64,000 nt of DNA from Edaphochlamys debaryana. Taxonomy: Eukaryota > Chlorophyta > Chlorophyceae > Chlamydomonadales. Positions 34,889 to 45,263 of the stretch are shown in pieces (position 1 is the first letter of the stretch; each line of letters begins with the position of its first letter). Location of the stretch: positions 2,294,001 through 2,358,000 of the forward strand of contig JAEHOE010000004.1 in assembly GCA_016858145.1 (NCBI GenBank), written 5' to 3'. Both the position numbers and the translations under genes were made by a program. The notes beneath the pieces were generated by a model, which ran no database searches, was not told where the DNA came from, and was given only the letters and a program-made list of their open reading frames with translations.

Positions 34889-37800
34889 TGTGCCAAATGT
34901 CCGTGTCCGTGTCCGTGTCCGTGTCCGTGTCCGTGTCCGTGTCCGTGTCCGTGTCCGTGTCCGTGTCCGTGTCCGTGTCCGTGTCCGTGTCCGTGTCCGT
35001 GTTCCGTGTCCGGTCGTCCGTGTCCGTGTCCGTGTCCGTGTCCGTGTCCGTGTCCGTGTCCGTGTCCGTGTCCCGGTGTCCGTGTCCGTGTCCGTGTCCG
35101 TGTCCGTGTCCCGTGTCCGTGTCCGTGTCGCGTGTCCGTGTCCGGGTCCGTGTCCGTTCCGTGTCCGTGTCCGTGTCCGTGTCCGTCCGTGTCCGTGTCC
35201 GTGTCCGTGTCCGTGTCCGTGTCCGTGTCGTGTCCGTGTCCGTGTCCGTGTTCCGTGTTCCCGTGTCCGGTCCGTGCCGTGTCCGTGTCCGTGTCCGTGT
35301 CCGTGTCCGTGTCCGTGTCCGTGTCCGTGTCCGTGTCCGTGTCCGTGTCCGTGTCCGTGTCCGTGGCCGTGTTTCCGTGTCGTGTCCGTGTCCGTGTCCG
35401 TGGTCCCGTGTCCGTGTCCGGTCCGTGCCGTGTCCGTTCCGTGTCGTGTCCGTGTCCGTGTCCGTGTCCGTGTCCGTGTCCGTGTCCGTGTCCGTGTCCG
35501 TGTCCGTGTCCGTGTCCGTGTCCGTGTCCGTGTCCGTGTCCGTGTCCGTGTCCGTGTCCGTGTCCGTGTCCGTGTCCGTGTCCGTGTCCGTGTCCGTGTC
35601 CGTGTCCGTGTCCGTGTCCGTGTCCGTGTCCGTGGCCGTGTCCGTGTCCGTGTCCGTGTCCGTGTCCGTGTCCGTGTCCGTGTCAGTGTCCGTGTCCGTG
35701 TCCGTGTCCGTGTCCGTGTCCGTGTCCTGTCCGTGTCCGTGTCCGTGTCCGTGTCCGTGTCCGTGTCCGTGTCCGTGTCCGTGTCCGTGTCCGTGTCCGT
35801 GTCCGTGTCCGTGTCCGTGTCCGTGTCCGTGTCCGTGTCCGTGTCCGTGTCCGTGTCCGTGTCCGTGTCCGTGTCCGTGTCCGTGTCCGTGTCCGTGTCC
35901 GTGTCCGTGTCCGTGTCCGTGTCCGTGTCCGTGTCCGTGTCCGTGTCCGTGTCCGTGTCCGTGTCCGTGTCCGTGTCCGTGTCCGTGTCCGTGTCCGTGT
36001 CCGTGTCCGTGTCCGTGTCCGTGTCCGTGTCCGTGTCCGTGTCCGTGTCCGTGTCCGTGTCCGTGTCCGTGTCCGTGTCCGTGTCCGTGTCCGTGTCCGT
36101 GTCCGTGTCCGTGTCCGTGTCCGTGTCCGTGTCCGTGTCCGTGTCCGTGTCCGTGTCCGTGTCCGTGTCCGTGTCCGTGTCCGTGTCCGTGTCCGTGTCC
36201 GTGTCCGTGTCCGTGTCCGTGTCCGTGTCCGTGTCCGTGTCCGTGTCCGTGTCCGTGTCCGTGTCCGTGTCCGTGTCCGTGTCCGTGTCCGTGTCCGTGT
36301 CCGTGTCCGTGTCCGTGTCCGTGTCCGTGTCCGTGTCCGTGTCCGTGTCCGTGTCCGTGTCCGTGTCCGTGTCCGTGTCCGTGTCCGTGTCCGTGTCCGT
36401 GTCCGTGTCCGTGTCCGTGTCCGTGTCCGTGTCCGTGTCCGTGTCCGTGTCCGTGTCCGTGTCCGTGTCCGTGTCCGTGTCCGTGTCCGTGTCCGTGTCC
36501 GTGTCCGTGTCCGTGTCCGTGTCCGTGTCCGTGTCCGTGTCCGTGTCCGTGTCCGTGTCCGTGTCCGTGTCCGTGTCCGTGTCCGTGTCCGTGTCCGTGT
36601 CCGTGTCCGTGTCCGTGTCCGTGTCCGTGTCCGTGTCCGTGTCCGTGTCCGTGTCCGTGTCCGTGTCCGTGTCCGTGTCCGTGTCCGTGTCCGTGTCCGT
36701 GTCCGTGTCCGTGTCCGTGTCCGTGTCCGTGTCCGTGTCCGTGGTCCGTGTCACGGTGTCCGTGTCCGTGTCCGTGTCCGTGTCCGTGTCCGTGTCCGTG
36801 TCCGTGTTCGTGGTCCGTGTCCGTGTCCGTGTCCGTGTCCGTGTCCGTGTCCGTGTCCGTGTCCGTGTCCGTGTCCGTGTCCGTGTCCGTGTCCGTGTCC
36901 GTGTCCCGTGTCCTGGTCCGTAGTCCGTGTCCGTGTCCGTGTCCGGTCGTGTCCGGTGTCCGTGTCCGTGTCCGTGTCCGTGTCCGTGTTCCGTGTCCGT
37001 GTCCGTGTCCGTGTCCGTGTCAGTGTCCGTGTCCGTGTCCGGTAGTGTCCGTGTCCGTGTCCGTGTCGTGTCCGTGTCCGTGTCCGGTCCGTGTCGTGCC
37101 GTGTCCGTGTCCGTGGTGTCCGTGTCCGTGTCCGTGTCCGTTCGGTCCGTGTCCGGTCCGTGTCCGTGTCCCGTGTCCGGTGTCCGTGTCCGTGTCCGTG
37201 TCCGTGTCCTGGTCCGTGTCCGTGTCCGTGTCCGTGGTTCCGTGTCCGTGTCCGCTGTCCGTGTCCGTGGCCGTGTCGTGTCCGTGTCCGTGTCCGTGTC
37301 CGTGTCCGTGTCCGTGTCCGTGTCCGTGTCCGTGTCCGTGTCCGTGTCCGTGTCCGTGTCCGTGTCCGTGTCCGTGTCCGTGTCCGTGTCCGTGTCCGTG
37401 TCCGTGTCCGTGTCCGTGTCCGTGTCCGTGTCCGTGTCCGTGTCCGTGTCCGTGTCCGTGTCCGTGTCCGTGTCCGTGTCCGTGTCCGTGTCCGTGTCCG
37501 TGTCCGTGTCCGTGTCCGTGTCCGTGTCCGTGTCCGTGTCCGTGTCCGTGTCCGTGTCCGTGTCCGTGTCCGTGTCCGTGTCCGTGTCCGTGTCCGTGTC
37601 CGTGTCCGTGTCCGTGTCCGTGTCCGTGTCCGTGTCCGTGTCCGTGTCCGTGTCCGTGTCCGTGTCCGTGTCCGTGTCCGTGTCCGTGTCCGTGTCCGTG
37701 TCCGTGTCCGTGTCCGTGTCCGTGTCCGTGTCCGTGTCCGTGTCCGTGTCCGTGTCCGTGTCCGTGTCCGTGTCCGTGTCCGTGTCCGTGTCCGTGTCCG

Positions 37801-39403
37801 TGTCCGTGTCCGTGTCCGTGTCCGTGTCCGTGTCCGTGTCCGTGTCCGTGTCCGTGTCCGTGTCCGTGTCCGTGTCCGTGTCCGTGTCCGTGTCCGTGTC
37901 CGTGTCCGTGTCCGTGTCCGTGTCCGTGTCCGTGTCCGTGTCCGTGTCCGTGTCCGTGTCCGTGTCCGTGTCCGTGTCCGTGTCCGTGTCCGTGTCCGTG
38001 TCCGTGTCCGTGTCCGTGTCCGTGTCCGTGTCCGTGTCCGTGTCCGTGTCCGTGTCCGTGTCCGTGTCCGTGTCCGTGTCCGTGTCCGTGTCCGTGTCCG
38101 TGTCCGTGTCCGTGTCCGTGTCCGTGTCCGTGTCCGTGTCCGTGTCCGTGTCCGTGTCCGTGTCCGTGTCCGTGTCCGTGTCCGTGTCCGTGTCCGTGTC
38201 CGTGTCCGTGTCCGTGTCCGTGTCCGTGTCCGTGTCCGTGTCCGTGTCCGTGTCCGTGTCCGTGTCCGTGTCCGTGTCCGTGTCAGGTCCGTGTCCCCTT
38301 GTCAGTGTCCGTGTCCGTGTCCGTGTCCGTGTCCGTGTCCGGTCCGTGTCCGGTCCGTGTCGTGTCGTGTCCGTGTCCTGTCCGTGTCGTGTCCGTGTCA
38401 GTGTCCGTGTCCGTGTCCGGTCCGTGTCCGTGTCCGTGTCCGTGTCCGTGTCCGTGTCCGTGTCCGTGTCCGGTCCGTGTCCGTGTCCGTGTCCTTGTTC
38501 CGTGTCCGTGTCCGTGTCCGTGTCCGTGTCCGTGTCCGTGTCCGTGTCACGGTCGTGTGCGTGTCGTGTCCGTGTCCGTGTCCGTGTCCGTGTCCGTGTC
38601 CGTGTCCGTGTCCGTGTCCGTGTCCGTGTCCGTGTCCGTTGTCCGTGTCCGTGTCCGTGTCCGTGTCCGTGTCCGTGTCCGTGTTCCGTGTCCGTGTCCG
38701 TGTCAGTGTCCGTGTCAGTGTCGGTCCGTTTCCAGTTCCGTGTCCGTGTCCGTTCGTTCCGGTCGTGTCCGCTGGTCGTGTCCGTGTCCGTGTCCGTGTC
38801 CGTGTCCGTGCCGTTTCGTGTCAGTGTCCGTGTCAGTGTCCGTGTCCGTGTCAGTGTCCGTGTCCGTGTCCGTGTCGTGTCCGTGTCCGTGTCCGTGTCG
38901 TGTCCGTGTACGTGTCCGTGTCCGTGTCCGTGTCCGTGTCCGTGTCCGTGTCCGTGTCCGTGTCCGTGTCCGTGTCCGTGTCCGTGTCCGTGTCCGTGTC
39001 CGTGTCCGTGTCCGTGTCCGTGTCCGTGTCCGTGTCCGTGTCCGTGTCCGTGTCCGTGTCCGTGTCCGTGTCCGTGTCCGTGTCCGTGTCCGTGTCCGTG
39101 TCCGTGTCCGTGTCCGTGTCCGTGTCCGTGTCCGTGTCCGTGTCCGTGTCCGTGTCCGTGTCCGTGTCCGTGTCCGTGTCCGTGTCCGTGTCCGTGTCCG
39201 TGTCCGTGTCCGTGTCCGTGTCCGTGTCCGTGTCCGTGTCCGTGTCCGTGTCCGTGTCCGTGTCCGTGTCCGTGTCCGTGTCCGTGTCCGTGTCCGTGTC
39301 CGTGTCCGTGTCCGTGTCCGTGTCCGTGTCCGTGTCCGTGTCCGTGTCCGTGTCCGTGTCCGTGTCCGTGTCCGTGTCCGTGTCCGTGTCCGTGTCCGTG
39401 TCC
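34889..39403. repeat. (TGTCCG)n hexanucleotide satellite, about 4.5 kb
   Basis: Nearly pure TGTCCG/CGGACA hexamers. There are four long homogeneous tracts (about 35448-35720, 35727-36740, 37275-38283 and 38905-39402) and three zones rich in one-base gains and losses (about 34990-35447, 36741-37274 and 38284-38904). The interruptions change the phase many times. All six frames are open for hundreds of codons (Arg-Val, Ser-Val, Cys-Pro, Asp-Thr, Gly-His or Arg-Thr dipeptides), so the very long open frames are artefacts. The word TGTCCG is already frequent in the unique flanks. It is not a known telomere repeat of green algae (TTTTAGGG or TTTAGGG). Confidence 0.97.
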
Positions 39404-39602
39404 AGAGACAAGATGTCCGACCGCGACGGATAGGACATTGACAGGACAGGACAGACATCTCGGACATGCCCAAAAGACTCAAAAAGCAGGCAGGCATTCA
39501 TTCTTCCCGCAGACACACTCGCCGATCACAGAGACAAGATGTCCAACCACGACGGATAGGACATTGACAGGACAGGACAGACATCTCGGACACGCCCAAA
39601 TT
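39404..39602 (+). repeat. Two 72-bp direct repeats beside the satellite
   Basis: AGAGACAAGATGTCCGACCG to CATCTCGGACATGCCCAAA (39404-39475) recurs at 39530-39601 with four changes. About 54 unique bases containing CTTCCCGCAGACACACTCGC separate the two. The latter phrase resembles TTTCCGCAGACACACAGGG near 34580, so the satellite is embedded in a locally repeated sequence. Confidence 0.85.
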
Positions 39603-39928
39603 TGAGTGTTTGAGTGTTGAGTGTTGAGTCACAGTTTGCTCCGACTGGCCCGCAATGTCTGTCCTGTCCGATAAACACAAGCACGGACACGGACACACGG
39701 GCATGGGCGGAAATAAGCCCCCCTGCGTGCTCTCTGCTGAGAAGGCCGGCGCTAGATGTCCGTGTCCGACACGTGGTCATAAGTCTTCAACCCCTCTCGC
39801 GGGACTCGCAGGTTAAAATTGGCGGTGTTTGCTGACTGGGTCCGCTTCCATGTCGCCTGGACATTCGGACACGGAATGGAACGGAAGAGGACGTGAACGG
39901 AGACAGTGGGGGTGTGGGTGTACCTGCT
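39603..39928. other. No gene; spacer between satellite and right duplicated block
   Basis: About 320 bases with CGGACAC words and GAGTGTTGAGTGTTGAG tandem. The reverse-strand fibre-like frame runs through it out of homology (39752-39928), which only supplies a chance C-terminus. Confidence 0.5.
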
Positions 39929-41248
39929 CTGGAGAGAGCGGAGGAGCGCGTTCTGCGGGTGCGGCAGGCCCGCCCAGCCCTGGGCAGTGAACAGGGATGT
40001 ATCCGTGACGGTGACCTCGATGTTGGACCCGCTCTGCACCGCGTTCTGGATGGCGCGGTAGACGGTGCCGTTGTGGACGAGATAGATATTGGCCATGAAG
40101 GGAGTGTACTCGTGGGTCGTCGGCTTCCAGATGGGCAGCCAGCTCGTCGGTGTCGTCGGCGTGGAGTACTCAAAGCCGTTGCCGGGAGGTGCAACATTGC
40201 TCGGGGTCGCATTCAATGCCAACATGTAACCGCTGCCGTTGTTAAAGACAATGTCGCATTGGTTGTACACCGTCTGGTTGCTCCAGGTGTTGTAGTAGTT
40301 CACGCCGCCCCCAGACTCGGCCGTCTTTTGCACGATGAACATGCCGAGGTCAGCCCGGCGGAAGAGCTCGTTATTGACGAGGCCGGTGCGGTCATCGCCG
40401 CGGGGGAAGGTCTTGACCCAGCCGCTGCGGAAGGCGCCATTCGTCACGAGGATGTTGCTGGGCGCGATCGAGTTGCTGTCCGTTGGCCAGAACGGCGCCA
40501 CGAGCGTGTACGCGCGCTTCGTCAACGGCAAGTAAGTGACATCATACGGCGCCCAGATCCGGTTTGATGACCACGCGGGGAAGCCCTTGATCACGATGTT
40601 GCGGAGAAAACAACTGTGCGTCGCACCGGCGCCTTGCCAGCAGTGGAAGCCAAAGTACGCATTCAAATACGTCCCATGGTGCGAGTCTCTCAAGTGAGGG
40701 ACCTCGTCGACGTAATTGCGGTAAACTTTGACGCCGTTGAACGTAGCCGTAATAATGCCAAAGTTGTAATCCAGCGTGTACGACCGCCACGCGCCATCGC
40801 TGAACCGGTACTGATTGCTGGACGTGGGCCAGACGTTACACTGGGAGAGGCCCACGCCCCTGACCGTGTACTGGTTGTAGAAGCCAAAGCTGGTCTTCAA
40901 CCCGGTCGTGGCGCCTGTCGATGAGGTCACGATGTAGTCTGCGCCCTCACCATTGGTGGGCAGGCCGTCGCGTGCCCAGGTGAAGGCCATGAAGTCGCCG
41001 TTGCCAGTGATGAGCGCATCCCAGGACACGCTGAACCGGGGGCCCAGAGCACCCGACCACAACATGTACGAGTCCTGGTTGGACCGTGTGCTTGACTGGA
41101 GCTGGATGTTCGAGGTCATATTGATGACGGGCGTGATCGCGGCGGCGGCGCCAGCCGGCCGGAACGTCAGGAAGCTGGGCGGCGTCGCGTTGCACTCGGC
41201 GAGCGTGGGCGAGAATGTAAAGATTGTATTATAATTGTTCGACGACAT
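39929..41248 (-). pseudogene. Truncated fibre/adhesin-like protein (right copy)
   Basis: ATG at 41248 (MSSNNYNTIFTFSPTL). It is collinear with the left copy over about 440 residues (the ConA-type N-terminal domain and the first carbohydrate-binding-like repeats), then cut by the duplication edge at 39929. The frame continues for about 59 unrelated residues to 39752. A 6-residue insertion (VAPPGN) distinguishes it from the left copy. The C-terminal LamG-like domain is missing, so it is unlikely to act like the full protein. Confidence 0.85.
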
Positions 41249-41346
41249 TTGCACGGTGCAGCTTGAGCTTTTTTAAATGGGGGGCAGACATTTGCGCCGC
41301 GCCGCAATTTCTAAATGTCGTCGATGCGTACGGTAGTCAGAAGATG

Positions 41347-41384
41347 TTACACTCGGCAAAGTGAATTGTGAGACACCTCAGACA
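41347..41384 (+). repeat. Dispersed element end word (copy in right block)
   Basis: TTACACTCGGCAAAGTGAAT plus GTGAGACACCTCAG, the duplicate of 16413-16450. Confidence 0.55.
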
Positions 41385-41399
41385 CCTCAGAACTCAACA

Positions 41400-41756
41400 T
41401 CAACCAGACGTTGGCAAACACCCGCATTCCATGAGCGCATTTCGTCTGGAATCGGTTGAGAGGACCCGCAGGACCCGCAGCTTTCCGTCGAGTTTGCCGA
41501 TCGCTGATACACACAGAAGTTGGAAGTAGTTGCCGAGTGTACTCCCGACTTCTATGTCAGCTGCTTTGAGCAGAGGTTCAAGATCAACACCAGGCACCAG
41601 GCTCTCCCGACACGCCGCAACAGGTAAAAGGGCAACCAGGTCTGCAGTGACTGCTGCAGGAGACTCGAGAGTTGCGGATTTAGGGGTCTTGAAGTCTGCC
41701 CTTCCCGATTGGGGTGTTTCATTTTCTCGAAAAACTGAATTGCGTAGGCCAGCCAC
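41400..41756 (-). CDS. Hypothetical protein, 118 aa (right copy)
   Basis: Duplicate of 16466-16822 with a handful of substitutions and no stop. Survival of this frame in both copies slightly favours a real gene. Function unknown. Confidence 0.4.
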   Translation of the reverse strand: MAGLRNSVFRENETPQSGRADFKTPKSATLESPAAVTADLVALLPVAACRESLVPGVDLEPLLKAADIEVGSTLGNYFQLLCVSAIGKLDGKLRVLRVLSTDSRRNALMECGCLPTSG

Positions 41757-41843
41757 GCAAGAGGCTCATCAAAATCGAGCGAACTCATCATCGACAAGAG
41801 CAAGAGCATCATCGATATCGTCGACTTGACTTAACCTACAAAC

Positions 41844-42998
41844 ATGCACAGCGGCCCCGGCAAGTCCGTTCATGGCAACGGCAGCCTCGAGTACAAGGGC
41901 CTCTTCAAGAACGGCGTCCGCCACGGCCGCGGTATCTCCTACTACGACAATGGTCAAGTCGAGTACGACGACGTCACATTCAAGGACGGTGTCGTCCATG
42001 GCTGCTGCGGGACCTGGTACTCGGCGGACGGCCTCTGGCGGTACTCGGGAGAATTCCGGCTGGGCGAACGGCACGGCTATGGATACCTGGAGTACCTTCA
42101 GGTAGCAGACTGGGTCATTCTCTACGATGGGAGCTGGGCCCAGGGCCTGCGGGACAGCGAGGGCACGCAGTACTATCCTGTCAAACCTGTCAAACCTGTC
42201 AAACCTGTCAAACCTGTCAAACCTGTCAAACCTGTCAAACCTGTCAAGTCAAGCCAAGTCCTAGAAGACAAGGTGGTCGAGTACCAGGGTACCTGGCACA
42301 TGGGCAAGCGGCACGGGCGGGGCGAGTCCTATGACGCGGACGGTCGCCCGGTGTTTGAGGGCCTCTGGTCTTATGATAGGTTCGGCAGCCACGGCATCCT
42401 GTACAACTGGCCTGCCGGCAGCGAGGTCGACTGTTACGAGGGCGATCTCCGCGACGGAGTGCCCCACGGCTATGGCATCATGTGCTATGAGCAGGGCAGC
42501 ATGTACGAGGGCGACTTCCTGGACGGTCAGCGGCATGGCTTTGGCCGGTTCACCCGAAAGGTTGACGGCAGGCGGCGGCTGACGTACGAGGGTGACTGGG
42601 TCAACGACGAGCACCACGGCTACGGCACATCCTATTGTTATCTAGACTCCAAGGGCGTCAAGTACCAGGGCTTCTGGGCACGTGGTGCGCCCCATGGCTA
42701 CGGCACGTCGTATCTCCCTGCTGCCCCTCAAAAGAAGGTCAAAGGTACGAAAGCGGAGAAGGACAAGGGGCCGGTCGATTACCAGGGCTTCTGGGCCAAT
42801 GGCAAGCCGGTGGACTCTCGAGGCAAGAAGCGCATGGGCGAGGAAGGAGGACTTTTCAACTGTTCAAGAACTGTTCAAGAGGGCCTGCATCGTCACGGAC
42901 ACGGACACGGTCACGATCATGATCGAGGTCATGTCATAGTCATCATCAAGAATGCTGACGATGAGACCATGACTACATGTTCTTTTCGTGTGACATAA
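41844..42998 (+). CDS. MORN-repeat protein (right copy), 384 aa
   Basis: Duplicate of the left MORN gene with the same eleven or so MORN units but eight PVK triplets instead of six. The codon CGA at 42818, where the left copy has TGA, extends the protein by 65 residues into a His/Gly/Asp-rich tail (LHRHGHGHGHDHDRGHVIVI). A net loss of 11 bases after GAGGAAG also alters the frame downstream relative to the left copy. Either could be the ancestral end; the tail overlaps the start of the next small frame at 42977. Confidence 0.88.
   Translation: MHSGPGKSVHGNGSLEYKGLFKNGVRHGRGISYYDNGQVEYDDVTFKDGVVHGCCGTWYSADGLWRYSGEFRLGERHGYGYLEYLQVADWVILYDGSWAQGLRDSEGTQYYPVKPVKPVKPVKPVKPVKPVKPVKSSQVLEDKVVEYQGTWHMGKRHGRGESYDADGRPVFEGLWSYDRFGSHGILYNWPAGSEVDCYEGDLRDGVPHGYGIMCYEQGSMYEGDFLDGQRHGFGRFTRKVDGRRRLTYEGDWVNDEHHGYGTSYCYLDSKGVKYQGFWARGAPHGYGTSYLPAAPQKKVKGTKAEKDKGPVDYQGFWANGKPVDSRGKKRMGEEGGLFNCSRTVQEGLHRHGHGHGHDHDRGHVIVIIKNADDETMTTCSFRVT
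42178..42251 (+). repeat. 9-bp in-frame tandem (CCTGTCAAA), eight copies
   Basis: Same array as 17239-17294 but two units longer; directly counted. Confidence 0.9.
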
Positions 42999-43243
42999 AG
43001 GCCCTTGCCGAAGCCACCAACGGCGGCGCCAACATGTTGCACATTACGGGCTGCGCGTCCCTCGTTCAACAAGGCCATGAGGTCAAGACGCCCCAGAGCC
43101 CGCAACAAATCGCGGATGAGCTCGAACGCCTGCGCGCCGCCGAGCAGCGCCTGCAGCGTGCCGCCCTTGCCGCCCTCCGCACCTCCCGACGAGTCAATGC
43201 TCATGTCAACACTGGCCATGAGGTCGCCATGAGGTCGCCATGA
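42977..43243 (+). CDS. Hypothetical protein, 88 aa (right copy)
   Basis: Duplicate of 18030-18296. The helical segment is unchanged apart from one or two substitutions, and the frame is open. Function unknown. The following 400 bases (43247-43640) are broken as in the left copy. Confidence 0.35.
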   Translation: MFFSCDIKALAEATNGGANMLHITGCASLVQQGHEVKTPQSPQQIADELERLRAAEQRLQRAALAALRTSRRVNAHVNTGHEVAMRSP

Positions 43244-43648
43244 GGTCGCCATGAGCGAGATCTTGACGGGTAAAGATCCGGAGCCAACTACGACATCTTT
43301 GAGCGGGTCATGCGGTGCTCACCGGAGGCGCAGCTGACCATATCCAAGGCAGATCGAGGAGTTCATTGACAGGGAGGACCGATGGGGCCCGGCGTCGTGG
43401 TCGTGTTCGAGATGCCCAGCCTCTCCAGGGACTTCAAGCTGAGGTTTTTTTTTGCCAAATTGTGTGGTCTCGCGGAGTCTCTGTACCTTGACATCTGAGG
43501 ACCTAATCATCCTCGCTGAACTCGTCGAAGGCGCGCCTGCTCAAGCTGGACACGATGGAGCTCTTGCACTTTTACAAGCAAATTGAACAAAATGTAACAA
43601 CAATGTAACAAAAATCTAATAAAAAGTGTCAAGGCGTGTCAAGGCGTG

Positions 43649-44122
43649 TCAAGACCGGTGGAGCAGCGCGCTGGCCTTCGTGCCCAGCAGGGTCATCGCG
43701 GCGGACCGGGAGAAGTTCATGCGCAGGTTGAGCCGCACATTCGCGGTCAACTTGGCGTGTTCATCGGAGGCTCCGGAAGAGAGAGCGCGGGAAGCGACAG
43801 CGGCAGCGGTCGCGATCGCGTCCTGGAGAATCTCCGGAGAGTCCCCGTCGGTATTGATTGGTGGTATCCTAGTCCCGTAGTACGCGGACTCAATGGCGCA
43901 CAGCATGAAGGTGCCTAGGGCGCGCACGACCTCGCGGTTGAACTGAGTGACATCCTCGAAATACGGTGTGATCTTGTCATGGAGGACTTCATACCTCTGT
44001 ACAAAGACCTCTGCCGCTTCGTGGCGGACCCAGTCGTCCGCGAGGGAAGAAGCCTGGCAGGCAACCGCGAGCTGCCAGAGCTCGTCCTTGGCTTTTGCCA
44101 TGCGACGGCTGATGCTGGGCAT
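43649..44122 (-). CDS. Hypothetical alpha-helical protein, 157 aa (right copy)
   Basis: Duplicate of 18702-19175. I see two amino-acid differences (Arg to Cys in the middle, Asn to Asp near residue 118) and no stop. High conservation suggests recent duplication or constraint. Function unknown. Confidence 0.5.
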   Translation of the reverse strand: MPSISRRMAKAKDELWQLAVACQASSLADDWVRHEAAEVFVQRYEVLHDKITPYFEDVTQFNREVVRALGTFMLCAIESAYYGTRIPPINTDGDSPEILQDAIATAAAVASRALSSGASDEHAKLTANVRLNLRMNFSRSAAMTLLGTKASALLHRS

Positions 44123-44249
44123 GTCTTTTGCTTGTGGAGTCGTCGGGTCTTTAGAGTCGGGTCTTTAGAGTCGGGTCTTCAAAGAAAGCGAGAAGATGCG
44201 CCCATCACTTTTCTGATGTTTTGGTCGACGATAGAAGTTTTTGAAGTAA

Positions 44250-44822
44250 TGGTACACGTACACGCGTACCCCTCGCCAGACACACGCAACCACCAGAATC
44301 CATTGCCAATTCTGCAAGACGGTCTTCCAGCATGGCTCCGGCCTCCGCCGACACAAAAAAGACATGTCGCTCCCAACCAGCCATGACCCCAGGAGGAACG
44401 TCAACCGATGCCATGGCAGGCCTGCAGCAGCAGAAGCCGACCTCAAGCTTCATGTCCAGGGAACAACCATTCAGGTCAATCAGACAATTAATGCTACCGT
44501 CATCATCAATAACTTTGGCAGTGAAGACACGTCCTACATCGACGAGGATAAACTCCACATGCTGCTGCTGCGTCGCACAGATGGCGTGGTCTCGCTCATT
44601 GAGCACATGTATTTTAATCATGACCATCCCCAGAATTGGACCGTGCGGCTCCGCTCTCTCAAACAACGCCTTGCTGAGATCCTCTGCATTGATGAGGAGT
44701 ACAGGCTCATCAATCAAAGATCGCAACAGCCCAAATTACCCCCCTCGCGTGAACGTCCTCAATCAATGAGCAAAAAGTCATTCGTGAGGTTGAGGTCGAT
44801 CAGTGTGAAGCGATCTGCTTAG
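44250..44822 (+). CDS. Zinc-finger/INNFG-module protein (right copy)
   Basis: Duplicate of 19303-19875 with the same zinc-finger half-site and INNFGSEDTSYI module, LIEHMYFN in place of LIQHMYFN, and the same lack of an ATG before the zinc finger. The shared start problem dates from before the duplication. Confidence 0.6.
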   Translation, partial: WYTYTRTPRQTHATTRIHCQFCKTVFQHGSGLRRHKKDMSLPTSHDPRRNVNRCHGRPAAAEADLKLHVQGTTIQVNQTINATVIINNFGSEDTSYIDEDKLHMLLLRRTDGVVSLIEHMYFNHDHPQNWTVRLRSLKQRLAEILCIDEEYRLINQRSQQPKLPPSRERPQSMSKKSFVRLRSISVKRSA

Positions 44823-44823
44823 A

Positions 44824-45261
44824 TCAAGCAGACGCAGTCGCAGCCGCATACTCGCGCAGGGCGGCCAGGAGCTCCTCGTTGGGCGTGTCATTCGGGAGAA
44901 GACCATCGACCCACGACTGTGCATCGAGTATCTTGATCAGGGCGCCCCCCGCGGCATTGGCATTCTTTACCTCCGTCTCATGACGGCCAGCCCAGGTCCC
45001 AAACGGGTCGGTCGCGTCTTCCTCCTCGAGGTTTAACGCGTTCACGAAATCGTCCATGGCATCGCTGGCCCATTCGAAATCCGGGTGCTTTTTGGTCAGG
45101 CCCAGGTCCACCCGCGCATGGATTGTCGAGCCGCTCAGGAAGACGAGCTTGGCCAGCTTCGTGGTCGCATTGGTCCGGTCCGGGTAGATCTTCACCAGGC
45201 CGGTGTATGGCCTGAAGCCGTTCTGAACGGAATCGCTGGTCAAGTGGACGAGGACGTGCAC
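44824..45261 (-). pseudogene. Hypothetical protein with full C-terminus but lost start (right copy)
   Basis: It keeps the C-terminal region absent from the left copy (FGTWAGRHETEVKNANAAGG; ILDAQSWVDGLLPNDTPN) and ends at 44824. Upstream, the first six codons including the ATG and the promoter were removed by a deletion of about 370 bases that joins 45260 to sequence corresponding to about 20520 in the left copy. The frame now begins only with GTG. Each copy therefore lacks a different end. Confidence 0.55.
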
Positions 45262-45263
45262 GA

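Noticed and set aside
34889..39403. Satellite as a telomere
   Set aside because: The unit is not TTTTAGGG or TTTAGGG, the array is internal with unique sequence on both sides, and it is heavily interrupted.
34640..39605. Open frames of 640-1529 codons on both strands across the hexamer satellite
   Set aside because: TGTCCG repeats contain no stop in any frame, so length is meaningless. The products are two-residue repeats that change whenever the array slips.
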